Below are positions 32,518 through 43,477 of a stretch of DNA of 64,000 nucleotides, piece after piece. The DNA is taken from NCBI RefSeq assembly GCF_905220365.1, contig NC_061136.1, forward strand, positions 8,287,702 through 8,351,701. Reading direction: 5' to 3'. The stretch's first letter is position 1. Each line of letters opens with the position of its first letter. The translations under genes were made by a program, and so were the position numbers. The notes beneath the pieces are model-generated. The model worked only from the letters and a program-made list of their open reading frames with translations. It was not told the origin of the DNA and made no database searches. Origin of the DNA: Vanessa cardui. Lineage: Eukaryota > Arthropoda > Insecta > Lepidoptera > Nymphalidae.

Positions 32518-32779
32518 AATTATTAGTTAATTTAAAAAATATATATATAAAACTATCTTCTGCAACTAATGCCCAGCGAAGCGGGCGGGTAAAGCTAGTT
32601 CTAAATATAATTAAGACACTTATAACATAAAATTCGATAATAATTAAACTTTTAATTTATATTTTAAATATTCAATCGAAATGTCGATCATAATGAATCT
32701 AGAGCTGAGATGGCCCAGTGGTTAGAACGCGTGCATCTTAACCGATGATTTCGGGTGCAAATCCAGGCAAGCACCACTA
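32510..32779 (+). repeat. Right arm of the 270-bp inverted repeat
   Basis: Partner of 29567-29836. It starts tgatcaaaaattattag immediately at the end of the second RTE remnant and ends inside the head of the SINE, which is complete on this side. Confidence 0.85.
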
Positions 32780-32998
32780 TGTATATATATGCTTAATTTG
32801 TTTTTATAAATTATCTCGTGCTCGGTGGTGAAGGAAAACATCGTGACGAAACCTGCATGTGTCTAATTTCATCGAAATTCAGCCATATTTGCATTCCACC
32901 AACCCGCATTGGAACAGCGTGGTGGAATATGTTCCAAACCCTCTCCTTAATGGGGGAGGAGGCATTAGCCCAGCAGTGGGAAATTTACCAGGCACACG
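32703..32998 (+). mobile_element. Full-length tRNA-derived SINE (Metulj-type)
   Basis: Head gagctgagatggcccagtgg (box A) and gggtgcaaatcc (box B), body ctcggtggtgaaggaaaaca and ggaacagcgtggtggaatat, tail ttagcccagcagtgggaaat. Sequence either side (32620-32702 and about 33000-33085) is a near-identical direct repeat of 75-80 bp, far longer than a usual target duplication. Confidence 0.85.
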
Positions 32999-32999
32999 G

Positions 33000-33085
33000 T
33001 AACACTAATAACATAAAATTCGATAATTATTTAACTTTTAATTTATATTTTAAATATTCAATCTATATGTCGATCATAATGAATC
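33000..33085 (+). repeat. Direct repeat of 32620-32702 flanking the SINE
   Basis: Both copies contain acataaaattcgataat, aacttttaatttatatttta and tgtcgatcataatgaatc, differing at a handful of sites. Confidence 0.75.
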
Positions 33086-33264
33086 AATACTTTTAACACA
33101 ATCCTGTCTGAAATCTAAAACTAATAACTGTATAATAACCAAGTGAACTAAAATTATGATTTAATAAGTAGTGTTACTACCATTAAATTGCTTGTGGACA
33201 AGATTAATTAAAGTAAAATACAAAATAGAGAACTCGTAGCGGTTACCTAAAACGGACGTCCAAA

Positions 33265-35125
33265 ATGTTTTATTACTATTTGCGTTTCTTTAATTTAATT
33301 TCTAGTATTTTTGGTTTACGAAAGCCTTTCGTAATTTCAAATGTAAAAAGACACACACTGACCTCGATATTTAATAAACTTTGGTGTCTGCTTATAATTA
33401 GTGGCATTATTGTAACTCATTTGATCGCCATAAAATTCGACCTGACGCTTGACATCAAACAGAACTTGAGTGAAATTTCAAATATTAATAATCTTATTGT
33501 AAACGTGATAATTCTTCTTAACAATATACGCAAAGAGAACATATATGTTGAAATCTACCGAACTACAATAAAAATGCTTAATGATTTACAAATAAATCGA
33601 AGTTGTCTGAAGATGATTTCTACAAAGCTATACCTATGGTTTACCATACTTAGTATCACGTTTATTATTTTCATGTCTTTAGAAGTGATTTTCAGTGATC
33701 CACCTTACATAATAGTCATACGAATTCCACTCTTTTTAGCTATTTTTCATTTAATAATACATTTATCCTTAATCGCGACTATTTTAAACTCTGTGAATTG
33801 TAATATTAAAGAAATTCTGCGAAATAATTATTCCGATAATTCTGGATCAAATATTTTTTTTAAAAATCGACTACAATTCAAAACAAGATTAGTTTATTTG
33901 GTTAAACCTAAAATGTATTTTATAGCAACAGAACCGAACTTACACTTAAATTTAAAAATATTGTGCAAAATATACGATGGCCTGTGTACTTGCATTCATC
34001 TATTACAGAAATGTCACGGGATGGAGGTAAGTCTTTTCTTTATTTATTTTCTTTTATAGCAGGCTCACCTGTTGGAAAGCGATTACCACCGCCCATGGAC
34101 ATCTGCAACATCGAGGGGCCTGTAGGTGTGTTACTAGCCTTTAAGGAGTAGGTAAGGTACGCTCTTTTATTGTAGGCTTGTCGTACGAAGCAGAAAATTA
34201 CTTATTAATCGCGCTGTTACGATAGTTTTGGATTCAATTAAAATTTTCAATGTATTTTCATTTCCGAACCGGTGGTAGCGTTTATTTTGTTTAATTTCTA
34301 TCCATAAGTAAGTGTAATGCTTCATTATTGAATGAACGTTTTCAACCGACTTCCAAAAGGAGGAGGTTATCAATTCGTCTGTATTTTTTTTTTTTGATTT
34401 TGAGTTTTTACGATAGCACAAAAGCAAATTTTAATCTGTGCGGAATTGCTATTTACAAATTTTATTCTACTCAAGTACTACATAGTAAACTTCATTTCTT
34501 TTTATAAGTAACTGATCCCCTTTTATTTATATACCGAAGAATTATTTGATCTTATATATCTCTAACTTTATTAATATCTTTCAGGTTTTTCTTACGATTT
34601 GGGTGATGTTTACAAGCGCGGTTACAACAATAACCTTGATTTTTAATAACGAGGTAAATTTCTCTACCTTTTTACCTTGAAAAATGTATTGACGTAATAT
34701 TTTTAATTCAATTTAAATAAGGTGGTCATTTTTATTCCAGACATCTCACCCTTGGTTAGAAGTTTTGCGTGGCGTTCAGGTGTATGTTTGGTTTGTTATA
34801 GCATGTTATTTAGACGAACAAATAAAACAGGAAGTAGAAGCCGTTGAATTATGTTTCATAAAATATTTGATCGATTTTAAATGCAGTAAGTGTTAAAAAT
34901 GATATTTATTATGCAAGTTATAGTTGAATAATTACAAAGGCCTTAATAATGTTTAATGTTGCAGGTCATGTAAAAAGAGAAGTCTTACAGACGTTTAAAT
35001 TAATCGTAAGCAACAACCGATTGCAGTTCAAGACTTTTAATCTCTATCGTCTCAACTTTGCTACAATATTTGGAACCATCGTGACTGTTATTACTTATAG
35101 TGTCATATCTATGGAATTCTTTTAA
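33265..35125 (+). CDS. Gustatory receptor, 4 exons, 378 aa, complete
   Basis: Exons: 33265-34026, 34585-34653, 34741-34885, 34965-35125, all GT-AG; 762+69+145+161 = 1137 nt closes in frame. The protein is a seven-pass chemoreceptor of the insect 7tm_7 type. Hydrophobic segments lie at about 40-58, 76-90, 122-143, 149-173, 256-274, 286-303 and 352-374. The C-terminus TYSVISMEFF matches the family signature TYhhhhhQF except that Gln is replaced by Glu. A long first exon plus three short 3' exons is the usual arrangement of the expanded lepidopteran (often bitter-tuned) receptors. The length is normal. The ligand cannot be inferred. Exon 1 read past 34026 is intron. AATAAA at 35294-35299 probably ends the transcript. 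Intron 1 holds three repeat fragments. Confidence 0.92.
34051..34175 (+). repeat. Repeat fragment in GR intron 1
   Basis: cagctcacctgttgg-type sequence (here ggctcacctgttggaaagcg), ttaccaccgcccatggacat and ctgcaacatcgaggggcctg form a dispersed lepidopteran repeat I recognise by wording. It is non-coding and lies 25 bp inside the intron. Confidence 0.6.
34261..34400 (+). repeat. LINE tail plus 'accgacttcc' repeat in GR intron 1
   Basis: 34261-34339 (tttccgaaccggtggtagcg … aagtgtaatgcttcattat) is a LINE 3' end like 47440-47510. 34342-34400 (ttcaaccgacttccaaaagg … T-run) matches the start of this window. Confidence 0.7.
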
Positions 35126-35293
35126 TTTTTCTAAACAAGGTTACTATAATATAATACGTTTTATTAGATGTATATAAGACTTTTAATAAGACGTTGTGTT
35201 GTATGTTTTGTCAATGTGTCAGTTGAGTCAATGGTTTAAGGAAATAATGTCTTAAATTATTTTACTATTTATCAATGAATTCAAGCTTCTTAC

Positions 35294-35299
35294 AATAAA
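35294..35299 (+). terminator. AATAAA polyadenylation signal of the GR gene
   Basis: First canonical hexamer after the receptor stop codon, about 170 nt downstream. Confidence 0.5.
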
Positions 35300-36140
35300 G
35301 TAATCGAAACGTGTTAAAGGTATAAATCGTTTTATCTTACAAATTTAAGTAATTATAATTTTTAAATAATAAATATGAAAAAAAAAAATACATACATGCT
35401 AAGCTTAGTAAGCATGCAATAACTTGGCCAAGTCAAGCTGCATGCCAACACAGTTTAAGCTGTAACGGTCCGCCAAGCCCGCCTGTGGTTATTAGTGACG
35501 TGACATCAGCTTATCCAGTGAGAGGAATTAAATACCTGATTCATTCTTATCGGAACGTAATTCTTTGGTATAAGCAGGATTGACGCCCACGCCAATCGAT
35601 AGAAAAAAGGAAGGTGTCGCGATAGCAACATTATAGCAATATCAACAACATATTAACAAATGTTACTGTGTCTTTATTTCTTGTAAGAAATTCAAATCAA
35701 ATCAAAATGTAATTGTACAATTATTATATTTTATTTTTATTGCAGGTCTACGATAGACCTGATCGAAACCCATCCTCAATTATGGATCGTTAAAAATAAT
35801 GATTTTTAGTCGATAACATATATAGTTCGATACAACTTAGTTAGAGCGTCGGTAAATTCAATAAAACCAATAGAAATAGCTCCCTATCGCGCCATTCGAC
35901 GCTATTCAACCCGAGAAAGCAAGTGCATGTAAATCGACGAGTCAAATTGACGAATATATTAGGTCATAATATGATTTTACAAGTTTATTACGTTTGGGTA
36001 AAGATCATATTCACATAAGACATAAATAGTAATAATTAGGGATAGTGTACTTAATTCGGATGCAATCAGTTTTACGAATTTTGCAGATGCTACGTCTATG
36101 CTGTGTCGTACTATATTCGCAAAATCCATAAAATTCAATG
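35300..36140. other. Intergenic sequence downstream of the GR gene
   Basis: No gene or named repeat recognised. Confidence 0.4.
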
Positions 36141-36200
36141 ATGTCAAAAAATGGCACCCTGTTATAGTTTAATCTTTAACGGGGTGCCATTTTTTGACAT
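36141..36200. repeat. 24-bp hairpin with 12-nt loop
   Basis: Arms 36141-36164 (atgtcaaaaaatggcaccct + gtta) and 36177-36200 are reverse complements with one mismatch. It could be the core of a small foldback element. Its size is also within the range of a small-RNA precursor, but nothing else supports that. Confidence 0.65.
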
Positions 36201-36520
36201 TTACGGATGTCCTGAGAAAGTGTGCGACAAATAATAATTTCGTACATGGATACGATAGACTCGCTAGACTAAATCCATTGCACAGTAAATAATCAAAGTT
36301 TATAATTTATTTTTTTAATTTTACTTGCGAACCCGGATTTTCCTCTTGTAATAAACAATATGAAGTATATTACAGAATTTGAAACATTATTGTATAATCT
36401 GGTAATAGCTGAATATATTTATTATTTACAGCTGGATAACTAGGCGCGAATTCACTCCGCCATTTTGCAAATATTATTAAAAAAAATAGGCCATAGTTAA
36501 ACAGTTACACATTTTCTTTT

Positions 36521-36803
36521 ATGGTATAGTTTGGCGGACGAGCTTATGGGCTACTTGATGGTAAGTGGTCACCATCATCCATAGACAATGACGCTGTAAG
36601 AAATATTAACTAATCCTTACATCGTCAATGTGCCACCAACCTTGGGAACTAAGATTATATGTCCCTTGTGCCTGTAGTAACACTGGATCACTCACCCTTA
36701 AAACTGGAACACAACAATACTGAGTACTGTTATTTGGCGGTAGACTAACTGGTGAGTGGGTAGTACCTACCCAGACGGGCTTGCACAAAGCTCTACCACC
36801 AAG
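36521..36803 (+). repeat. Full-length copy of the 'ggcggacgag…ccctaccaccaag' repeat
   Basis: A second complete copy of the 15847-16140 element, about 283 bp, from attttcttttatggtatagt to gggcttgcacaaagctctac and caccaag. The minus-strand frame within it is not a gene. Confidence 0.8.
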
Positions 36804-37105
36804 AAAATTACATAAACATTTAAAATAATATCAAGAATTTACACGTCATATTTTAAAAAGATTAAATCAATATTACTCTACATTTTGCTTCATACAAAAC
36901 AATCACGTATGATTTGTGAGAACTCGATCGGCAACGAATTCTAACATCAGGCTCATAAAGTATTCTTATGAAGCCTTAGAGATTTTCTGAGACATCATTA
37001 TGCTTTTGACCGTATAAAACATAAAAGTCAGGAAATTATACCACTATAGTATGTGAAAATGTACTCTCGACCTTTTTTTTGTCGCAGCACGGTAACAATA
37101 TAATT

Positions 37106-37452
37106 TATGTCCATTACGATGACACCGTGATTTTTGAATTTCTAATTAAAAAAAGTGTGCTGAAATGTGCCCAGCATGTGCTATGATGTGCAGCTTGAAA
37201 AAAAATTTACTCAAAAATATCATTTTTATGAAGAGGTCCTTTTTTCAAGTCGCTACTTTACTTTATCGAATTTATTAAAATTGTGCCGTAATGTGCTCGA
37301 GATGATAATAAAAAATGATGATAAGAAAAAATGATATTTTTTTGAGTAATTTTTTTTTATAGCGGCACATCATAGCACATGCTGGGCACATTTAAGCACA
37401 CTTTTTTTAATAGAAATTCAAAAATTGCGGTGTCATCGTAATGGACACATAT
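37106..37452. mobile_element. Foldback MITE with about 125-bp arms
   Basis: Left arm 37106-37228 and right arm 37326-37452 are inverted copies with a few indels. Matching landmarks are gtccattacgatgacaccg against cggtgtcatcgtaatggac, and tgtgcccagcatgtgctatg against its inverse. The centre of about 97 bp is non-coding. Confidence 0.78.
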
Positions 37453-38754
37453 AATTCAGAGGTCCACTCGGTCAGTTTGAAAAAATATTTCTTGACTCTC
37501 AGTTGTTATGGAAGTCTCTCAAGCATCCATACAAGGAGCTCCTATTTGTTTTTAATATACATAAATTTAATGATATACGATGATATCATAAAATGATGTT
37601 TGACGGGGAGGCGGAGGGCAGAACGTATAACCAATCAGGGCGCGAGATGCATTCCGTTCTACGCCAGTTCACAATTTGATCGCTTCCCATCGAGAGATTA
37701 CAATAACATAGCGAAAAATAATGCGTTAAATAGCAATATATCTCAATATATCTCAATGTTTGTAATCTGACGGTGATATATAGATAACATTGCGTACATA
37801 TGTATTACGTATTACATCAAACACGAGGCATTTAAGCACTATTTTGGGCAATAGGTAATGAGAATATGGAGCGCCGGCCGGGAGGGTCAAGACTAAAATG
37901 GCTCTGGCTAAAATAACAAATGCAGCAGCAGCAGTTTTGAAGTTGGAAGGTTTTTCTATCTCATCACAGTATGTTTGTCCCGCATCCCGTACACTTGGCT
38001 AGTCTCTAGCCCATTTAACATTGTTGACTTACTATACCGATGTCTTTCAATTCTTGTAAGTTCAGACGGTATGTCAAAAGAACAACAGGAATAAATAGGT
38101 ATTTTATGGTCTGTTAAGTGTTTGTCAGTGTATTTTAAACTTAAAATTGCAGTATCAGTTAAGAAACCACATCCAAACCGAAATTATTGTTTGAGTTTCA
38201 AAAGTTTTTGTTAAAAAGTAAATACTTTTGCCCATGTCGTAAGTTAGTACATGTATTCAGTTTTTATTTTACAATTGATTGATATATTACCTAAAAATCA
38301 CGTTCATGCATATTTTTTATTCACAAACAAGTACTACGTAAGATGATAATGAGGTACTTTTATAAATGTATGGATAATATATTAATGAAAATAAAATACA
38401 TCAATTCCTAGTTCCTAAGTTGTATAAAATGTTACAAATCGTGTTCTTAGCAATGTAAGATTACTTTTATTCGGTATTCAAAGCATAGTCAGATTTAAAG
38501 TGAATTTGACCGTTGCTGTGAGGGAAATAGTAAATACCTACTGTAAAACTTGACTAAGAAAAATGTGACGAGGATAAAGCAATACCTCATCGTACACCGT
38601 ATCAACAGAACCGATCAGATTGTCAAAACTGATATTGAAAGTACGTAAATAATGATTTATTTAGATATTAATCATTCGAGGCTAAAAGAAACCATCTCCA
38701 TTGATTTAATAAAGTATCTTAAATATATAACAGCTGGATTTAAGTATAACATAA
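37453..38754. other. Intergenic sequence
   Basis: No gene supported. 37600-37690 is locally GC-richer (gacggggaggcggagggcag) without a frame or an identifiable partner. Confidence 0.4.
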
Positions 38755-39061
38755 GTATTTAAATAGTGAGCAGAGATGGCCCAGTGGTTAGAACGCGTGC
38801 ATCTTAACCGATAATTGCTGCTTCAAGCCATGCTTAATTTGTCTTTATAATTCATCTCGTGCTCAGCGGTGAAGGAAAACATCGTGAGGAAACCTGAATG
38901 TGACAAATTTCATAGAAACTCTGGCACATGTGTATTACAACAACCCTCACTGGAACAGCGTGGTGGAATATGTTCCAAACCTTCTCCTTAAAGGGAGAGG
39001 AGGCCCTTAGCCGAGCAGTGGGAATTTACAGGCTGTTGTTGTTGATGTTGTATTTAAATAG
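38755..39061 (+). mobile_element. Full-length SINE with 12-bp target duplication
   Basis: gtatttaaatag flanks the element exactly at 38755-38766 and 39050-39061. The SINE (38767-39049) has an intact box A (gatggcccagtgg). Its box B region is deleted or altered (ttgctgcttcaagccatgct). The body and the (gtt)n-like tail are complete. Confidence 0.9.
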
Positions 39062-39665
39062 CAGTTCTGCTATTTTATACAATATCACAGATTTGTAATG
39101 ATTTTAATGTCTATTTTTAATATAGATATTGCAATTGACGTGATTGAAGTTACAAAATCTAAATCTGCACTGATAATAATTATTTGATAAGACGTTCGGC
39201 GAGATTCTTTGTAAATAATATTATTAAGTACTTTAATCAAAACGTATTATAATTTATTGTTGTTAAGAAGATTAATATAATATGATTAAATGTTTTTTTT
39301 TTTGTAAAACATGATTCCCTTTTTATTTAACTATTTAATTAATTTTCCATTTTATTTCTAAGTATACTATTGGCTTGTTCTCTTTTAAAACAAATGATTT
39401 GAATGTATAAGACATATTTGTTAATAAAAAAAAATGATACTTTTGGAAGACAACAATGGCTGTAAATTCGTGTGTATATTATAAATTCGTGTGTGTGTGA
39501 GTATTTAATGAATTAAACCACGTAATATATTTTAAGACTAACTTTATTAGAGGTATTTACAAAGATATTTCTATAACTATTTAATAAGAAAAACGTGACT
39601 TGAATAATATTCGAATGTTTTTGAAGACAAAATATGATGATTTAATATTACAAATACAACAAGTA
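39062..39665. other. AT-rich interval
   Basis: No feature recognised apart from short homopolymer runs. It forms the downstream flank of the minus-strand gene at 39908-40147. Confidence 0.4.
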
Positions 39666-39671
39666 TTTATT
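39666..39671 (-). terminator. AATAAA polyadenylation signal of the 39908-40147 gene
   Basis: On the minus strand AATAAA lies about 240 nt after the stop codon. Confidence 0.45.
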
Positions 39672-39907
39672 GCAACATTATTATCTAGTTATAAATTAGT
39701 TTCTAAAATAAAAACACTTATAATAAAACAAATCACAAATTAAGGATTAGTCGAATCATGTCATAAATTTTAAACCTAAAATTTAGAAGATTCGGGTATA
39801 ATTCTCATCCATTGTCAGTTGCCAAAATTCGAAAGGAAAATTGTTGTTATAATTAAACAGTTAACATTATATGAGATTCCAATTCGCTATCATCATATTT
39901 TGTAACT

Positions 39908-40147
39908 TTACTTGAAGCATGGGTCTTGGCGGGTTTGCGGCATCATTTGATTTGGGTATGCAGTCCTGAGCGTTGAGACGGTCATGAAGCAAGCACTGGG
40001 TTGGAACTGCGGAGGCGCCGCTGGTGGGCCAAAACATGGTCCCATGTTGTAAGCACGAGGAGGCCCATATGTACGCTCCAGTGGCGCTGAATATCTTCTG
40101 TGTGGGACGCCACATGTCATCATTGGGTTGTTCACAGGACGCTGCAT
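39908..40147 (-). CDS. Small Pro/Met-rich protein (79 aa), unknown function
   Basis: The frame starts MQRPVNNPMMTCGVPHRRYS and continues with GPPRAYNMGPCFGPPAAPPQFQP to a C-terminal PQTRQDPCFK. It is rich in Pro, Met, Arg and Tyr, has four Cys, and has neither a signal peptide nor a membrane segment. The ATG is the second base of an exon after a good acceptor (ctcttatttcag, AG at 40150-40149). A donor (acatGTAAGT, 40274) lies 126 nt upstream, and a TATA box is at 40401-40408. So the first exon (about 40378-40275) is non-coding and the whole protein is in exon 2. The overlapping frame at 39867-40115 is a shadow. The layout (leader exon, then ATG right after the acceptor) matches the microprotein genes at 13645 and 24162, though the sequences differ. 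Confidence 0.7.
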   Translation of the reverse strand: MQRPVNNPMMTCGVPHRRYSAPLERTYGPPRAYNMGPCFGPPAAPPQFQPSACFMTVSTLRTAYPNQMMPQTRQDPCFK

Positions 40148-40274
40148 TCTGAAATAAGAGAAAAAAATTAACTGCTTATTTGAACTGTATGAAGTCTTAT
40201 AAGATTAATTTTCAATCGAGGAAATAATAACATCAATAAAATGCGAAAAAGAGTTACAATATATAAATACTTAC

Positions 40275-40378
40275 ATGTATTGTTTACGGTAAAAGTAGTG
40301 TAAAAACAAAGATTTATGACGGAAAGTCAAACAAGCGATGTACTCGTACAGGTATTAGCAAGTCACCAATCTGTTTAT
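40275..40378 (-). other. Predicted non-coding first exon of the 39908-40147 gene
   Basis: It is bounded downstream by a consensus donor (GTAAGT at 40274-40269) and upstream by the position 30 nt after the TATA box. The exact transcription start is inferred. Confidence 0.5.
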
Positions 40379-40400
40379 GAAGAATCTAAATCGACGGCGG

Positions 40401-40408
40401 TATTTATA
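40401..40408 (-). promoter_or_regulatory. TATA box (TATAAATA)
   Basis: The minus strand reads agTATAAATAccgccg. It is the best TATA match near this gene and fits the donor and acceptor model downstream. Confidence 0.6.
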
Positions 40409-40414
40409 CTGATT

Positions 40415-41670
40415 CTTTATCAGTATTTTTTTATTATCTGATGGTCAATTTCCTTCTTAGGTTTATTTTTAGGTAAAGCAATTCTATAAATGGAAATTAT
40501 ATTAGTCGATAAGATCAATTGTTCTAAAAATAAAATAAACTTATGATATCAGATAAAAGAATATCGAAATGTGATTGGTTAGCAAAATATGGGTCCAAAA
40601 TGATCGTCATAGTATATCTAGATCGTAAATACAACTTAAGTGACGTCTGTGGTGTTATTTTGACGTTAATGGAGTTAACTATGGCGAACCTAGACTTATT
40701 TATAGAGGATTAGATTTTGATTGAATTTGTCGCATTGCAGTAACACTGATTGTAACAATGTTTTGTTCTGTGATAAGTAAAACAGAAACATTTGATTAGC
40801 ATTTATTTTCATTATTGTTTGCAATTTAATATAAGTATGCCAATGCATGAGAAATATATCGACAGACGAGCATATCAAAATGATAAGGAATCATCCTTTC
40901 TCAACATGAAACCTTATCGAAACCACGTAAAGAATGAGTGAACCAAACAAACCAAATGTTGAAAACCATTCTCTATTAATAAGGGTTATAAATCATCCAG
41001 TTTTATGATTAATATTTCTTTTCTTTAAATAGCGTTTTACGATGTGATAGTGCGGATTATATTAAATCTTATTATATTTGTATGATACTATAATTGAAAC
41101 CATGTGATATTAATACTTTTATTTATTGTTACCTATAGCTAAAATAAATTACTCATATTTTCCTGTTAACTTGTTTTTCTATTCAGCTTTATCATTTCGG
41201 CACTCATTTCTTAAACATAATTATATTTTTCCAAAGGATCATTGTTTACGTTTATACATAATAATGTATGCATTATGCATACCCCTCGACAGCTATTGTC
41301 ATACGAAAGAAAATGCTTTTAAAAGATGTAATTAAATACAAAAAATAACTACCTTCAAGCATACATACAACATACAACACAACACCTCTCCAAGAACACA
41401 TTCCGATTCAACAAAGTTTTCGTCTGAAATTTACGTTCATCTGAAATCTACGAGTTCTATCAAATTCAAAATCATATTTTTATTGCTCATGAATACCGCA
41501 TAGATTATGGTTATGGTTGTATTACCAAAAGGCTTGGTAAAGTAAAATAAAGGTTAACAATATATCAGAAAATAAAAACAAAACCATTTTAAAAAGAAAT
41601 GAGAAAGAGAGATGCCCTAATGATAAACTAATCTACTATTTAACGTTAACAAATTTGCTTGTTAATTTAA
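40415..41670. other. Intergenic AT-rich sequence
   Basis: Short frames at 40696-40878 and 41126-41335 lack any supporting signals. Confidence 0.4.
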
Positions 41671-41755
41671 TTGGTGGTAGAGCTTAGTGCAAGCCCGTTT
41701 AGATGAGTTCTACCCACGGATCACTAAATGTCAATAAAATGTAATGTCCGCTTAC
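41671..41755 (-). repeat. Worn fragment of the 'ggcggacgag…ccctaccaccaag' repeat
   Basis: ttggtggtagagcttagtgc then aagcccgttt and ctacccacggatcac resemble the reversed 3' end of the family, with deletions. Confidence 0.5.
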
Positions 41756-43198
41756 AATGAGATGGCCGATTTGTTACATAAAAACAAATTTTTACATCAA
41801 ATAAAAATTTAATAATATTAAGTATTAAAATAAAGTACTTTCATTTTTGTATGTTAGGTATATATTAATAATAAAAAGTAGTAAAGTTGTCTATATCTAA
41901 ATCTCAATAATTTTGTTGAGGCTATGTAGGGTCTATTTCGGACGACTCTGGATTAATAATAATTAAACAAGATTTAAGAACTCAATAATGATACTGAATA
42001 TATTTTTGAAAATTTGATTATATGTAACATGATATAGTCTAATAATAGGTTATGCAAAAATATACTCATGTATATGACGAATTATTTTAAAAGAACTGTT
42101 ACAGTTGCTAATTACTCGTTGAAAAATGGTATTTCTCTTTTTTCTAGACTACTCTGCTGTCTATTCATAGTGAACGAGGTCAAGCCTATAGGAGAGATGC
42201 CTTTTGAAATATTTTTGAGTACGCGGTGATGTCCGTAGTAAACGATGAAATATACATAAAATAAATATGTTTAATTCAGACATAAATAAAATATATGTGA
42301 ATGAATATCAATAAAAAAATCAACATCTCCTATTTTTACTCTCAATCAAAATGTTTTTACCGTGGATTTATGGATTCATTAAAATGGTATTTTCTTGAAG
42401 AAATTGTTAAAACTAATTTGTCAAACTACTACTTATTTAAGTAATCTACAATGTACCAAGCTATGATTTCCACACAAAATAGGTAGTTTACCAAACAGTA
42501 TAATTAATCAAAAGGTTTACTTATTTGCATTTCGTAGAGCTCGGTTTGCATGGCTGTAGCACATTTCTTTTTGTGTGGAAAATTTGTCAAAATGACATAT
42601 TAATTCTCCTGTTAAAAATAAATGCTACTCGAAAATGTTCCCCTTAAATTACTATACCAAACAATGATTCGGATTTGTAATAGACTACACTTTTCAAAAC
42701 AAAGCGTTTATTTTTCGGTCTATGATGACGTCACGCGAGTACATTTATAGCGTTAACAATGCAAGCGACATCGTTTTAAAACTGTGGCTAAAAATAAAAA
42801 GTTATTTTAATATGAAATTTACATTGTCTATGCTTTTGCATTGATTTTAATGTTGTATAGGCCACATGTTTAACAAACAAATTAAATAGGGAAAACAATC
42901 TAATATTCGTGCAAGATAACTTTGACCAATGAAATGAAATGATTTCCTTAACTTCATCTTTATTGAACTGACATTTATATACTACCGTTGATATATACTT
43001 TATTGACTACTATTGAAGAGTGTTGCATATTTGTGGCATGATTTAACACCTGCCTTTTAAATATAAAGTGAAATAGGTTCGTCGCAACTAGATGTGGGTG
43101 GATGTACTTCAACAGGCTTGGACGAGCGGCTTACAGTTTCTACCGTACTTAAAATCTGTGATATAGAATTCAAATATTCATATTATATTTTATACTAT
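41756..43198. other. Intergenic sequence
   Basis: No gene or bounded repeat recognised. Confidence 0.4.
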
Positions 43199-43364
43199 TA
43201 GTTGCCCGCCATGTGTTAGGCTAAAGAAGTAGCCTGTGTCCTTTCCTGGATTTCAAGTTTGCTTCATACGAAATTTCATCAAATTTGTTTCAGCGGTTTG
43301 GTCGTGAAAGAGCGACAGTTAGACAGACAGAATAACATTCACATTTATAATTTTAATATAGATA
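43199..43364 (+). repeat. Dispersed repeat just downstream of the transporter gene
   Basis: gttgcccgccatgtgttagg … gcttcatacgaaatttcatc … gcggtttggtcgtgaaagag … cagacagacagaataac … atttataattttaatatagat has the shape of a common lepidopteran non-autonomous element. A relative in the opposite orientation lies at 56240-56398. Confidence 0.6.
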
Positions 43365-43477
43365 AAATATAAATATTATACAAAAAATAATTCAGTTTAA
43401 TTGTAAAGAAAAATGAAACACACATTTTATAAAAATAAATTTAATGCGATTATAATAAAGTACGAATACGTTTCTAT

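Noticed and set aside
34027..34151. GR exon 1 continuing past 34026, and the 63-residue frame beyond
   Set aside because: A GTAAGT donor at 34027 and in-phase downstream exons give a complete receptor; the read-through is intronic repeat.
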